DNA of 64,000 bases from Rhizobium sp. 18065 (GTDB lineage: Bacteria > Pseudomonadota > Alphaproteobacteria > Rhizobiales > Rhizobiaceae), in the NCBI RefSeq assembly GCF_902706095.1, contig NZ_CACSJP010000002.1, positions 310,001-374,000 on the forward strand, written 5' to 3'. Positions 54,237 to 63,675 of the stretch are shown here, piece by piece. Position 1 is the stretch's first letter. Each line of letters opens with the position of its first letter. The notes beneath the pieces are model-generated. The model did no database searches, was not told where the DNA came from, and saw only the letters and a list, made by a program, of their open reading frames with translations. The position numbers and the translations under genes are program-made.

Positions 54237-54881
54237 TTAAGGAAAATTATTTCGATCTATCAACAACGAAACCTCGCGCCGCAGCGCGGGCAGTACCTCC
54301 GCCTCGAACCAAGGATGTCTCTTCAGCCAGCCGGTATTGCGCCAGCTTGGATGAGGCAGGGGCAGAACCCTTGGCCCCGGTACATTGCCGTAGAGGAAAT
54401 CGCGCCAGTGCTCGACCGTCTCCGTCATGGTCTTGCGACGCCGGCCGCCGAGATGCCAGGTCTGGGCATATTGCCCGATCGCCAGGACGAGCTCGATCTG
54501 CGGCATCGCATCCATCACTGTGTGGCGCCACTGCGGTGCACATTCACGCCTGGGCGGCAGATCATGACCCTGCGCATTATATCCCGGAAAACAGAAGCCC
54601 ATCGGCACGATGGCAAACAGCGACTTGTCGTAGAAACTCTCCCGATCGACGTCGAGCCACTGCCGCAAGCGATCTCCGGACGCATCGTTGAACGGTAGCC
54701 CCGTCTGCTGCACCCGCAGACCGGGTGCCTGACCGGCAATCAGGATCCGCGCGGTCTGCGACAGATGGGCGATCGGCCGAGGCTCATGTGGCAGTCGATT
54801 GGTATCGCCGCCGGCCGGACAGTCACGACAGATGCGGCATTGTGCGATCGCCTGGCAGAGGTCATCGATCTGATCAGCCAT
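54237..54881 (-). CDS. Uracil-DNA glycosylase family protein
   Basis: This 214-residue protein has N-terminal cysteines QCRICRDC, motif I ILIAGQAPGLRVQQTGLPFNDASGDRLRQWL, and motif HPSWRNTGW near the end. It belongs to the UDG superfamily, closest in layout to compact families that recognise uracil or related bases; an Fe-S cluster is possible but only part of the usual Cys set is seen. ATG 54881 has GGAG 6 bases upstream. It lies near AlkD-like and nuclease genes. Confidence 0.87.
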   Translation of the reverse strand: MADQIDDLCQAIAQCRICRDCPAGGDTNRLPHEPRPIAHLSQTARILIAGQAPGLRVQQTGLPFNDASGDRLRQWLDVDRESFYDKSLFAIVPMGFCFPGYNAQGHDLPPRRECAPQWRHTVMDAMPQIELVLAIGQYAQTWHLGGRRRKTMTETVEHWRDFLYGNVPGPRVLPLPHPSWRNTGWLKRHPWFEAEVLPALRREVSLLIDRNNFP

Positions 54882-54944
54882 CGGTGGCTCCAACCGAAAA
54901 AGAGCTCTCTGCTACCGGCTGTCGCATCCTGCTTGTCACGCGGC

Positions 54945-55514
54945 TCAACGCCTCCACCATGCAGCAATTCGTTCGATTGCGAAGGTCATGAACCCCTCTT
55001 CTGGTTCCATCTCCAGCAATTGCCGTGCCCGGCGCCAATCCGACGGCCTTTCAAAAGTCCCCTCCCAAATTCCCAGCTGGCCTGTCCGAGCTTCAGCCTC
55101 CGCTGCCAGATAGCTCCCCTCGGCCACAACCAGTCCCTGGCGCACCAGTTCTTCCGCCAGATCTGTCTGGCCGCTCATACAGCGAACCAGCAACCGCCGA
55201 TATTTGTCCTGCCCGCCGCCTTCACACAGCCAGTCGGCACGGTCCAGCATGGCGACCAAACCGTCGCGCGCCGTGTTTCCACAATCATAGCTGCCCCGGC
55301 GACCTGAGCATTGCTGGCCAAGTTCGGGCGCATCAACGCCCAGAAGCCTGAGGCGGTCGCCATTTGATGAGAGCGTATCGCCATCGACGGCCTGAAACGG
55401 ACCGGCGAGGTCAGTGACAGCGCTCGGCTCGAGTTTCGCAATGATGAGCAACGCCAATGCCAGCATGCACAGACCGACAACGGCATCACGCAACCACCGT
55501 CTGGACACCGCCAC
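54945..55514 (-). CDS. Membrane-anchored thermonuclease-family protein
   Basis: This roughly 189-residue protein has one N-terminal membrane helix or signal anchor (VVGLCMLALALLII) followed by an SNase-like domain: FQAVDGDTLSSNGDRLRLLGVDAPEL, YDCGNTARDGL, DKYRRLLVRC, LAEELVRQGLVVA. These carry the metal Asp and basic active-site residues of micrococcal nuclease-type enzymes. GTG at 55514 is preceded by GGGAG at a good distance; ATG 55526 and 55571 are alternatives. It may degrade extracellular or periplasmic nucleic acid. Confidence 0.85.
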   Translation of the reverse strand: MAVSRRWLRDAVVGLCMLALALLIIAKLEPSAVTDLAGPFQAVDGDTLSSNGDRLRLLGVDAPELGQQCSGRRGSYDCGNTARDGLVAMLDRADWLCEGGGQDKYRRLLVRCMSGQTDLAEELVRQGLVVAEGSYLAAEAEARTGQLGIWEGTFERPSDWRRARQLLEMEPEEGFMTFAIERIAAWWRR

Positions 55515-55637
55515 ATTCTCTCCCATTTCGAAAACGAATCCTTTGCACATATGGCAAACAAATCCTTCCATGACAGGATCTTCTTAAGAAATGGCCGATA
55601 AGCTCGACTCAGTCAGCGGTAGAAAATCTTCCCAGTG

Positions 55638-57173
55638 ATGAGTAACGGCGTATCCACATCCACCGACAAGAACATTGTCGACCTGACGCGCTCCCACCAC
55701 AGCCGGGCAGCGGCGAAAGCCGTGCGCACTACCCGTGAGCGCCTGCAGTCGGATCAGGGCGTGTCTCCCGCATTCGATGTCGAAATCCTGGGAATGCACC
55801 TGTCTGCGACCCTACAAGGCGCCGCCGTGATGCCGGCCATCCTGTTGCTCGTCACGGGGTTTGGCACATACCTAACAGCAGAACCGCGTCTCTTCCTCTG
55901 GGCGATCTTCGCGCTCAGCATTCATGCGCTCTGCATCCTGCTCGTCAAACGCGCTTCCAAGGCGGTCATCACGCCGGAAAATCAAAAACGCTGGCGTCAA
56001 TTCCTACTGGCAGGTCAGGTCGCCATGGGCTGTTCATGGGCAATCTTTGCCACCCAGCAATGCGCCACCTGCGGTGGCAGCGGCTTTGTGTTTTTCAAGG
56101 GTGCCGTCCTGCTGCTCGCCCTGTCGATCACGGCAATGGCCAATATGCTGCTGCGTCAGGCTGTCCTGTTCGGCTTCCTTCCGACGGTTGCAGCTCTCGT
56201 TTATCTTTCCCTGACCAGTCGCCAGATGCTCGACCTCGGCCTGACGGCTGTCTTCACCACAGCACTGATTTTCTTCATCTACATCACCAATCGCCTGCAT
56301 CAGGCGAATTTGAAGTTGCTTTCCTTCCAGACCGAAAAAGACGATCTGATCGCCGAACTGGAAGTCGCAAAGTCGCTGTCCGATGAGGCACGTCGCCGCG
56401 CCGAAGAGGCGAATATGGCCAAGTCGCGCTTCCTCGCCTCCATGTCGCATGAACTGCGTACGCCGCTGAATGCGATTCTGGGGTTCTCGGAGGTAATGGC
56501 AACCGAAATCCTCGGGCCGCTGAACAACCCGCTCTACAAGGAATACGCCGGTGACATTCACCGCTCCGGCAAGCACCTGCTGGAACTGATCAACGAGATC
56601 CTCGACCTGTCGCGCATCGAAGCTGGCAAGTATGAACTGAGCGAAGAGGTTGTCTCGCTTCTCGAACTCGCCGAAGACGGCATCGGCATGATCCAGCTCA
56701 GGGCGAAATCGAAGAATATCCGCATCGAGGAACAGTTCGAACAGCAGCTGCCCTCCGTCTGGGCCGACGAAAAGGCCATGCGTCAGGTCGTCCTGAACCT
56801 GCTGTCGAATGCGGTGAAATTCACCCCCCAGGGCGGCGAGATCATCGTCAAGGCCGGTTGGACGGCTGGCGGCGGCCAGTATGTCTCCATCCGCGACAAC
56901 GGTCCCGGCATTCCGGAAAACGAAATTCCCGTCGTGCTCTCGGCATTCGGTCAGGGCTCGATCGCAATCAAGAGCGCCGAACAGGGCACCGGTCTCGGAC
57001 TACCGATCGTTCAGGCGATCCTCGCCAAGCATGGCGGCGAATTCAAGCTCAAATCGAAACTGCGCGAAGGCACCGAAGTCATCGCCATCCTGCCATCGAG
57101 CCGCGTGCTGGAAAGCATTCCGGCCGTTAGCGATGCCAAGGCTGTCGAACCCCGTCGCCGTCAATTCGCCTGA
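55638..57173 (+). CDS. Membrane sensor histidine kinase (PdhS/DivJ type)
   Basis: This 511-residue kinase has about six hydrophobic helices (60-215), a short coiled-coil, the H-box FLASMSHELRTPLNAILGFSEVMATEILG (His in MSHELRTPLN), the N-box NLLSNAVKF, and G-boxes DNGPGIP and GTGLGLPIV. The H-box and the following GPLNNPLYKEYAGDIHRSGKHLLELIN match alphaproteobacterial kinases that act on the DivK/PleD/CtrA pathway, but that partner is inference. ATG at 55638 is next to GTG 55635. The gene ends in a hairpin shared with dgkA. Confidence 0.92.
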   Translation: MSNGVSTSTDKNIVDLTRSHHSRAAAKAVRTTRERLQSDQGVSPAFDVEILGMHLSATLQGAAVMPAILLLVTGFGTYLTAEPRLFLWAIFALSIHALCILLVKRASKAVITPENQKRWRQFLLAGQVAMGCSWAIFATQQCATCGGSGFVFFKGAVLLLALSITAMANMLLRQAVLFGFLPTVAALVYLSLTSRQMLDLGLTAVFTTALIFFIYITNRLHQANLKLLSFQTEKDDLIAELEVAKSLSDEARRRAEEANMAKSRFLASMSHELRTPLNAILGFSEVMATEILGPLNNPLYKEYAGDIHRSGKHLLELINEILDLSRIEAGKYELSEEVVSLLELAEDGIGMIQLRAKSKNIRIEEQFEQQLPSVWADEKAMRQVVLNLLSNAVKFTPQGGEIIVKAGWTAGGGQYVSIRDNGPGIPENEIPVVLSAFGQGSIAIKSAEQGTGLGLPIVQAILAKHGGEFKLKSKLREGTEVIAILPSSRVLESIPAVSDAKAVEPRRRQFA

Positions 57174-57195
57174 TCAGAGATAGCCGATCAGGCGA
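57166..57195. terminator. 10-bp hairpin spanning the shared 3' ends of kinase and dgkA
   Basis: TCGCCTGATC (57166-57175) pairs perfectly with GATCAGGCGA (57186-57195). The left arm contains the palindrome TGATCA that supplies the stop codon of both convergent genes. Confidence 0.65.
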
Positions 57196-57599
57196 GAGCC
57201 GATGACGTAACCGACCAGCAGCGCATTGGCGACGATCAGGCAGAAGACCGCAAACGATCCCAGATCCTTGGCATTGCGCCCGACGGTCGAGATTTCCGGC
57301 GAGATCCGATCGACGAGCTCCTCGATCGCCGTGTTCAACGCTTCCACGCAAAACATCAGCAACATCAGGATCAGGAAACCGAGATACTCGAGCGCGGTCG
57401 CGCCAACGAGTGCGAACATGCCCATGCCAACAACCAGAGCCAGAAGCTCATGTCGGAAGGCGGCTTCGCCGATCAGTCGGCGAAACCCTTGCGAGGAATA
57501 CTGACCGGCCGCAAAGAGATGCGCGATGCCGGTTTTCTTCTCGATGATCTCTGCGGCAAGGATCTCCGGTGCCGCCTGTACCTTCTTCTGCTTAGCCAT
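57174..57599 (-). CDS. dgkA: Diacylglycerol kinase
   Basis: This 141-residue inner-membrane enzyme phosphorylates diacylglycerol released during periplasmic glucan modification. Three hydrophobic helices and the family motif [17 protein letters not shown] are present. The organism also encodes an LTA-synthase-like phosphoglycerol transferase (16.5 kb) whose by-product would be diacylglycerol. The start overlaps the stop of cobT by 8 bp. Confidence 0.93.
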   Translation of the reverse strand: MAKQKKVQAAPEILAAEIIEKKTGIAHLFAAGQYSSQGFRRLIGEAAFRHELLALVVGMGMFALVGATALEYLGFLILMLLMFCVEALNTAIEELVDRISPEISTVGRNAKDLGSFAVFCLIVANALLVGYVIGSRLIGYL

Positions 57600-58614
57600 G
57601 GGTCTTGTTGCTCACGCCGGCCTGATCGAAGGTCGCCATGCCGGAATGGCAGGCGGCCGCAGCCTTGACGATGCCGGCAGCGAGTGCAGCCCCGGTCCCC
57701 TCGCCCAGCCGCATGCCAAGCGCCAGAAGCGGCGTTTTGCCAAGCTTTTCGATGGCCTTCAGGTGGCCAGGCTCGCCCGAGACGTGACCGATCAGGCAAT
57801 GATCGAGCGCCGTCGGATTGGCAGCCTTCAGGAGAGAGGCCGCGGCCGTCGCGACATAGCCGTCGATCAGAACCGGAATTTTCTCCATGCGCGCGGCAAG
57901 GATTGCACCCGCCATGGCCGCAATTTCACGACCACCGAGACGGCGCATGATTTCGAGAGGATCGTTCAGATGCTCTTTGTGGAATGCGACGGCCTGCTTG
58001 ACGGCTGCGATCTTGCGCTGCAGCACATCGCCTTCCGAACCCGTGCCCGGCCCAACCCAGTCTTCGGCCTCACCGCCGTAGAGCGCGAGGTTGATGGCAG
58101 CGGCGATCGTCGTGTTGCCGATGCCCATTTCGCCGATGCACAGCAGATCCGTGCCGCCGGCAATCGCTTCCATGCCGAAGGCCATGGTGGCGGCGCAATC
58201 GCGCTCGGACAAGGCCGGCTCGCTGGTGATGTCACCTGTCGGATAGTCGAGTGCCAGATCGAAGATCTTCAGCCCCAGGTCATAGGTCACGCAAATCTGG
58301 TTGATCGCCGCACCGCCGGCTGCAAAGTTCTCGACCATCTGCTGGGTGACCGAAGGCGGAAATGGCGTGATGCCGTGTTTGGTGACACCATGATTGCCGG
58401 CGAAGATTGCGACCAGCGGACGGGTGACAGCCGGTGACCGGCCAGACCATGCGGCAAGCCACATCGCGATTTCCTCAAGCCGTCCCAGCGCTCCGGGCGG
58501 CTTGGTCAACTGACGGTCACGGTCACGCGCGGCAACCAGTGCGGCGGTGTTGGGTCCCGGCAGATCGCGCAACAGGGCGCGGAAATCGTCGAATGGCAGG
58601 CCGGTAACGGTCAT
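57592..58614 (-). CDS. cobT: Nicotinate-nucleotide-dimethylbenzimidazole phosphoribosyltransferase
   Basis: CobT activates dimethylbenzimidazole, the product of BluB, to alpha-ribazole phosphate (called CobU in Pseudomonas denitrificans). About 340 residues from ATG 58614: [89 protein letters not shown], and the catalytic Glu in [16 protein letters not shown] [19 protein letters not shown] lies upstream. It is divergent from cobS. Confidence 0.96.
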   Translation of the reverse strand: MTVTGLPFDDFRALLRDLPGPNTAALVAARDRDRQLTKPPGALGRLEEIAMWLAAWSGRSPAVTRPLVAIFAGNHGVTKHGITPFPPSVTQQMVENFAAGGAAINQICVTYDLGLKIFDLALDYPTGDITSEPALSERDCAATMAFGMEAIAGGTDLLCIGEMGIGNTTIAAAINLALYGGEAEDWVGPGTGSEGDVLQRKIAAVKQAVAFHKEHLNDPLEIMRRLGGREIAAMAGAILAARMEKIPVLIDGYVATAAASLLKAANPTALDHCLIGHVSGEPGHLKAIEKLGKTPLLALGMRLGEGTGAALAAGIVKAAAACHSGMATFDQAGVSNKTHG

Positions 58615-58653
58615 GGGGCGAGCTTCCTTGTAATCTTCCAGCAAATCAGGCTT

Positions 58654-58678
58654 TGTGGCCTCTCTCATACTGGCCACA
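58654..58678. promoter_or_regulatory. Dyad TGTGGCC-N11-GGCCACA in cobT/cobS intergenic region
   Basis: A perfect 7-bp inverted repeat lies between the divergent cobalamin genes. It may be an operator or a leader hairpin. No cobalamin riboswitch is visible here. Confidence 0.4.
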
Positions 58679-58738
58679 GGCACCCGTCTCAACTTAAAAA
58701 GCGGCAGATGCGGTCGCCAATGCACTGGACGACGATAA

Positions 58739-59536
58739 ATGCTGGATTGGCGCGCCTACATCGATGAGACGGCAAGGGCAATTTCCTTTCTGAGCCGCCT
58801 GCCTGTTCCCGATCGTTTCTTCGCCGGCCATGACGGTTCCTTGTCAAAAACGGCAGCCGCATTCCCGCTTGCCGGCCTGCTGATCGCGCTGCCCTCCGCC
58901 TGCATTCTGGCACTGTCCCTCACGCTCGGCGCCGCTCCCACCCTGGCGGCCTTGCTCACCATCGCGGTGCATGTCGTCATCACTGGTGCGCTGCATGAGG
59001 ATGGCCTATCGGATACCGCCGATGGCCTTGGTGGCGGACATGATCGCGACAAGGCCCTGACGATCATGAAGGATAGCCGCATCGGCACCTATGGTGCCCT
59101 GGCCCTGATCCTGTCGATCGCACTGAGGACGACGGCGCTTGCGACGCTGTGCATCCCCGGCTCCATCGCCCCTGCCGTCGCCCCGGCCATCGCCGCGTGG
59201 CTGGCCGCAGCAAGTCTCAGCCGCGGACTGATGGTGTGGCACTGGTCCATGCTCCCGACAGCCCGGACCGATGGCGTAGCATCGCGTGCGGGTGCGCCCG
59301 GCATTCCCGTGGCCAATCTTGCGCTTGCACTGGGCGGCGCACTGGCCATCGCGCTCGGCTGGCTCGCTTTGCCCCTTGCCGCGCTGCTGACCGCCCTGAT
59401 TGCCTCCGGCATTCTCAGCTATGGCTTCACCGCTCATATCCGCCAGAGACTCGGGGGCCAAACCGGCGATACCATCGGCGCGTGCCAGCAATTTGCCGAG
59501 ATCGGCTTCCTCGTCACTCTTGCCATCGCCCTTTAG
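58739..59536 (+). CDS. cobS: Adenosylcobinamide-GDP ribazoletransferase (cobalamin synthase)
   Basis: CobS (CobV in P. denitrificans) joins adenosylcobinamide-GDP with alpha-ribazole, the last assembly step of cobalamin. The 265-residue membrane protein has FLSRLPVP near the start, the catalytic acidic motif HEDGLSDTADGLGGGHDRDKAL, MKDSRIGTYGALAL and multiple hydrophobic helices. It works directly downstream of CobT, encoded divergently. Confidence 0.95.
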   Translation: MLDWRAYIDETARAISFLSRLPVPDRFFAGHDGSLSKTAAAFPLAGLLIALPSACILALSLTLGAAPTLAALLTIAVHVVITGALHEDGLSDTADGLGGGHDRDKALTIMKDSRIGTYGALALILSIALRTTALATLCIPGSIAPAVAPAIAAWLAAASLSRGLMVWHWSMLPTARTDGVASRAGAPGIPVANLALALGGALAIALGWLALPLAALLTALIASGILSYGFTAHIRQRLGGQTGDTIGACQQFAEIGFLVTLAIAL

Positions 59537-59571
59537 GCAACCGATATAAAGGGACCGACTGGAAGGCCGCG

Positions 59572-59793
59572 ATGGAATCACCCTGCATTCTGATCTGTTC
59601 GATCGACGACAAGACCGGCTATTGTTTCGGCTGCGGCCGCACGCGCGACGAAATCGGCGCCTGGATTGGCTATTCCGACGCGGAGCGCCGCAACATCATG
59701 GCATCGCTTCCGGCACGACTGGAGACGGTCGAAAGAAAGCCCCGCCGCGAAACCCGCCGCACCCGCATGACACGTGAGCGCGAGACCGGCTGA
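59572..59793 (+). CDS. DUF1289 domain-containing protein
   Basis: This 73-residue protein matches DUF1289: ESPCILICSIDDKTGYCFGCGRTRDEIGAWIGYSDAERR, with a four-Cys set likely binding a metal, and a basic tail. Function is unknown. It is 35 bp downstream of cobS, and its TGA shares one base with the ATG of the next gene. Confidence 0.88.
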   Translation: MESPCILICSIDDKTGYCFGCGRTRDEIGAWIGYSDAERRNIMASLPARLETVERKPRRETRRTRMTRERETG

Positions 59794-60491
59794 TGCGGCT
59801 GATCATTGTTCTGGCCATTCTCGGATTTGGCCTCGCCGTGTTGGTTTTCAATCATGACGCTGGCCAGAGTTTCGGCATCAGCAACGATGATTTCGGCAGC
59901 CTCGTCGCGACCCTCCCGATCATGCTGATGTTGTCCGCTGGTATCGTCGCCAGCCGCCGCTCGCTTGGTCAGAGCGCCAGGCAACTGGCGATATGGGTAC
60001 TGATCACCATGGTGCTGGTAACGGGCTATCTCTATCGCAATGATTTCAGTGCCGTTGGCGAGCGGGTACTGGCCGGCCTGATGCCCGGCAGGGCCGTCAC
60101 CGTGGCGACAGCAGATGGTTCGACCGAAGTCGTCCTGCACAAATCGTTGGGCGGTCACTTTGAAACCACCATCGGCGTCGGCCCTGTCTCCGTACCGGTT
60201 CTGATCGACACGGGCGCCAGCTCGGTTGCCCTGCGCTTTGAAGATGCCGTGCGCATCGGCATTGATCCGGCAACCATCAATTTCACCCGCACGGTGATGA
60301 CGGCCAATGGCCGCGCATCTGCCGCCCCAGTCCGCATCCCTGAAATCCGACTTGGACCGATCACCCGCACCAATGTCGAAGGCGTGGTTCTGGAGGAAGG
60401 CAGGCTCGACCAGAGCCTGCTCGGTATGAGCTTTCTCTCGACGCTTGGATCGCTGCAGATGCAGACCGATGAATTGCGGCTCCGCGACTGA
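59793..60491 (+). CDS. Retropepsin-like membrane aspartic protease
   Basis: This 232-residue protein has N-terminal hydrophobic helices (about 1-20, 38-55, 65-82), then a single retropepsin-like domain with the catalytic VLIDTGASSVALRFEDA and hydrophobic LLGMSFLSTL. This is the TIGR02281-type clan AA protease found in many alphaproteobacteria. It presumably dimerises and cuts periplasmic or membrane substrates, which are unknown. It is coupled to the DUF1289 gene (TGATG). Confidence 0.88.
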   Translation: MRLIIVLAILGFGLAVLVFNHDAGQSFGISNDDFGSLVATLPIMLMLSAGIVASRRSLGQSARQLAIWVLITMVLVTGYLYRNDFSAVGERVLAGLMPGRAVTVATADGSTEVVLHKSLGGHFETTIGVGPVSVPVLIDTGASSVALRFEDAVRIGIDPATINFTRTVMTANGRASAAPVRIPEIRLGPITRTNVEGVVLEEGRLDQSLLGMSFLSTLGSLQMQTDELRLRD

Positions 60492-60496
60492 GGACG

Positions 60497-61258
60497 TCAG
60501 GGCCGCAGCTTGTAGCCCGTTTTGAAGATCCAGGCGAGAAATCCGAGGCAGAGCAGCAGGAACAGGCTGACCATGCCAAGGCTCAAAAGCGGATGCACGT
60601 CCGAGACCTCGAAAAAGCTCCAGCGGAAGCCACTGACAAGATAAAGCACCGGATTGAAATGGCTGATCGTCTGCCAGAACGGCGGCAGCATGTTGACCGA
60701 ATAGAATGTACCGCCAAGGAAGGTCAGCGGCGGCACCACCAGCATCGGAACAAGGCTCAGCTGCTCGAAATTCTTCGCCCAGATACCGATGATGAAACCG
60801 GCCAGGCTGAACGTTACCGCGGTTAGCAGCATGAAGAACAGCATCAGCAGCGGGTGTGCGATCGACAGATCGACGAAGAAGGCCGCTGTCGCCAGAATGA
60901 TCAGCGCGATCATCATGCCTTTGGTGGCCGCTGCCCCGACATAACCGATCAGGATTTCGCTCATCGCCACCGGCGCCGACAGGATCTCGTAAATGGTGCC
61001 GGTAAACTTCGGGAAATAGATCCCGCTCGATCCGTTTGAGATGCACTGGGTAATCAGCGTCAGCATGATCAGTCCAGGCGTGATGAAGCCGCCATAGGGC
61101 ACGCCGTCGACTTCCTGCATGCGCGAGCCGACCGCCGCGCCGAAGACGATAAAATAGAGTGCCGTGGACAGAACCGGCGAAATCACGCTCTGCAGCAGGG
61201 TCCGCCGGGTGCGCGCCATCTCGTAATAGTAGATGGATTTGATCGCCTCGATATTCAT
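60497..61258 (-). CDS. ABC-2 type transporter permease
   Basis: This 253-residue membrane subunit has six helices and the ABC-2 pattern ([42 protein letters not shown] [33 protein letters not shown]). It pairs with the ATPase encoded immediately upstream, with which it overlaps by 4 bp. Exported substrate is unknown; relatives move polysaccharides, lipids or drugs. Confidence 0.92.
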   Translation of the reverse strand: MNIEAIKSIYYYEMARTRRTLLQSVISPVLSTALYFIVFGAAVGSRMQEVDGVPYGGFITPGLIMLTLITQCISNGSSGIYFPKFTGTIYEILSAPVAMSEILIGYVGAAATKGMMIALIILATAAFFVDLSIAHPLLMLFFMLLTAVTFSLAGFIIGIWAKNFEQLSLVPMLVVPPLTFLGGTFYSVNMLPPFWQTISHFNPVLYLVSGFRWSFFEVSDVHPLLSLGMVSLFLLLCLGFLAWIFKTGYKLRP

Positions 61259-62181
61259 TCAGCTTCTCCGATCAGCGAGACGAAAATATCCTCAAGCGAG
61301 GTCTGGCGCGTCGAAAGGTCGTCGAAACCGATGCCCGCGGCGTCAACATCCTGCAGCAGGCGGGCAATCGCTCCGTGATTGCTGCCAAGCTCGTAGTCGT
61401 AGATCAGCTGGTCGCCCGCTTCACTGAGATTTAGATTCCAGGAAGAAAGGCTTGCAGGAATTTCTTCAAGCCGCGAATGAAGCTGGATAGCCAGATGTTT
61501 TTTGCCGAGCTTGCGCATCAGCGCATCCTTGTCCTCGACCAGCAACAGTTTTCCTCGGTTGATCACGCCGATACGGTCGGCGATTTCCTGCGCCTCTTCG
61601 ATATAGTGCGTGGTCAGGATGATCGTCACACCGGTCTGCCTCAAGCGCGACACGAGCTGCCACATATCCTTGCGCAGCGCGACATCGACACCGGCCGTCG
61701 GCTCGTCGAGAAACAGGATGCGCGGCTCGTGCGACAATGCCTTGGCAATCAAGACGCGCCGCTTCATGCCGCCGGAAAGCTCGCGCAACGCATTGTTGCG
61801 TTTCTCGAACAGCGTCAATTCCCGCAAGAGTGACTCGACCAGTGCAGGGTTCGGTTTCTTGCCGTTCAGTCCCCGCGAGAAGCTGACCGTGTTGACGACA
61901 GTCTCGAACATGTCGGTTGTCAACTCCTGGGGCACCAGACCGATCTCACCGCGCGTCTTGCGGAAATCCTTGACCACATCGTGGCCATCAACCAGCACCT
62001 GCCCGCTCGACGGATTGGTAATGCCGCAGACGATTGAAATCAGCGTTGTCTTGCCCGCACCGTTCGGCCCGAGCAGTGCGATGATTTCGCCCTCCTCGAT
62101 ATCGAGACTGACATTGTCGAGTGCTTTGAAGCCATTGGAATAGGTCTTGGACAGGGAACGAATGGAAATGATTGGCGCCAT
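61255..62181 (-). CDS. ABC-2 transporter ATP-binding protein
   Basis: This 308-residue nucleotide-binding subunit has Walker [13 protein letters not shown], signature LSGGMKRR, Walker [14 protein letters not shown], and switch His in TTHYIEEAQ. The C-terminal extension (about 215-308) is typical of CcmA/NodI-like ABC-2 exporters. It is the first gene of a two-gene operon and overlaps the permease gene by 4 bp. Confidence 0.93.
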   Translation of the reverse strand: MAPIISIRSLSKTYSNGFKALDNVSLDIEEGEIIALLGPNGAGKTTLISIVCGITNPSSGQVLVDGHDVVKDFRKTRGEIGLVPQELTTDMFETVVNTVSFSRGLNGKKPNPALVESLLRELTLFEKRNNALRELSGGMKRRVLIAKALSHEPRILFLDEPTAGVDVALRKDMWQLVSRLRQTGVTIILTTHYIEEAQEIADRIGVINRGKLLLVEDKDALMRKLGKKHLAIQLHSRLEEIPASLSSWNLNLSEAGDQLIYDYELGSNHGAIARLLQDVDAAGIGFDDLSTRQTSLEDIFVSLIGEAE

Positions 62182-62271
62182 TGGCGGAGAACTCGCTTTT
62201 GCTATCGGCTGGCTGAATATAGGTGTCGAATACCCAGTTACCAGTGACAGCCACGGCTTACCGACACCAAC

Positions 62272-63597
62272 TTATCCGCTGACCAGCATATTCTCCGAAT
62301 AAACCCGGTTCCGACCGAGGCCCTTGGCCATATACAGCAACTGGTCCGCAGCATTCAGATAGTTGCTGAAGCTCTCGTGTTCGGCAATCTCCGCGACGCC
62401 GATGGAGACGGTGACACCAAGCTCCGAATCGTCGAGCGCAACGCGCATCTGCGCGATGTCCTCACGCAAACTCTCGCAAAATGCCGCCGCAGCGCTGGCA
62501 TCGAGGCCCAGCAGAAGAACGCTGAACTCCTCCCCGCCCAGGCGAGCCAGCATGTGCCCGGTTCCGTCGAGCATGACGCTCAGCCGCCCGGCCACCGCCT
62601 TCAGCACCCGATCACCGACCTCGTGGCCGTAGCTGTCATTGAGCTTCTTGAAGTGATCTATGTCGAGCATGGCGATACTGCACGGCTCAGCGCGGGCACG
62701 AACGCTCGCCACCTGTGCCGGTCCTTCATCGAAGAAATAACGCCGGTTGCGCAATCCGGTCAGATAGTCGCTGAAGGCTGCATAGCGCAACTGCCGCAAC
62801 TGCGACAGTGTCTCGATATTGTGCTGTATCCGGCATTGCAGTTCTTCCACCACATAGGGGCGGTAAACGAAGTCATTCGCGCCAGCCTTGAGGAAGCTTG
62901 CCGACAGCAGTCGATCAGAGGACGAGGAAATTCCGATGATGCGCAAGCGATCGCTGTGATGCTGCCGCCGTATGCGACGCGTCAGCTCGTAGCCGTTCAT
63001 ATCGGGCATATGGTAGTCGGTGATCACCAGTTCGATGTGAGGATTGTCGGCCAGCACCGTCAGTGCCTCAGCCCCGGTCGCTGCATCATAGACCTGGAAT
63101 TTCTGCACGCGCAGCAGATCGACAAGCATCGCCCGGGCCGATGCCACGTCATCGACAACCAGAACGCCGACATTTCGATTTGACAGGATGCGATCGATCG
63201 ACTCGACGACCATGTCGATCGCACGTTCATTGTCCTTGATCAGATAATCGGCAACGCCGCGCTCGAGCAGGCGCTCGCGCATGTCTCGATTGAAATCCGC
63301 GGTAAACACGACAGCCGGGACATTGAGCGCAACGACCTGATCCAGCACTTGCCCGTCATACGAATCCGGCAGGTTCAGATCGACAACAGCGATATCGAAT
63401 ACATCCGTTGCAATAGCAGCCTCGAACGATTTGACGGTCGCGCAATGGGTTACCTGATATCCAAGCTCGTGCTCGAACCGATGACATAAGATTGAGGAAA
63501 GAGAGCGTGAGTCCTCGATGACGAGAACATGGGCCTTGTTTCGCGACGCAGGCCGAACGGCATGGTCAGGCATGCGACTAGCAAATGAATTAAACAT
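62272..63597 (-). CDS. PleD-like response regulator with two REC domains and GGDEF
   Basis: This 441-residue protein has REC1 (about 20-140; acceptor Asp73, Lys121), REC2 (about 145-262; Asp150 cluster, acceptor Asp194) and a GGDEF domain with LDIDHFKKLNDSYGHEVGDR and GGEEF at 354-358. It should make cyclic di-GMP when phosphorylated. In REC2 the conserved Lys is Arg246 (VYRPY). The I-site RxxD is absent (position 345 is Gly). ATG 63597 is preferred to TTG 63609. A related single-REC gene lies just upstream. Confidence 0.93.
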   Translation of the reverse strand: MFNSFASRMPDHAVRPASRNKAHVLVIEDSRSLSSILCHRFEHELGYQVTHCATVKSFEAAIATDVFDIAVVDLNLPDSYDGQVLDQVVALNVPAVVFTADFNRDMRERLLERGVADYLIKDNERAIDMVVESIDRILSNRNVGVLVVDDVASARAMLVDLLRVQKFQVYDAATGAEALTVLADNPHIELVITDYHMPDMNGYELTRRIRRQHHSDRLRIIGISSSSDRLLSASFLKAGANDFVYRPYVVEELQCRIQHNIETLSQLRQLRYAAFSDYLTGLRNRRYFFDEGPAQVASVRARAEPCSIAMLDIDHFKKLNDSYGHEVGDRVLKAVAGRLSVMLDGTGHMLARLGGEEFSVLLLGLDASAAAAFCESLREDIAQMRVALDDSELGVTVSIGVAEIAEHESFSNYLNAADQLLYMAKGLGRNRVYSENMLVSG

Positions 63598-63675
63598 AAC
63601 GACCTGCAATACCAGCGACAGGCGTGGAACCGGGTTCCCGCCTGCCGATTGTTCAACGCGAATTTGGCCCAGCGC

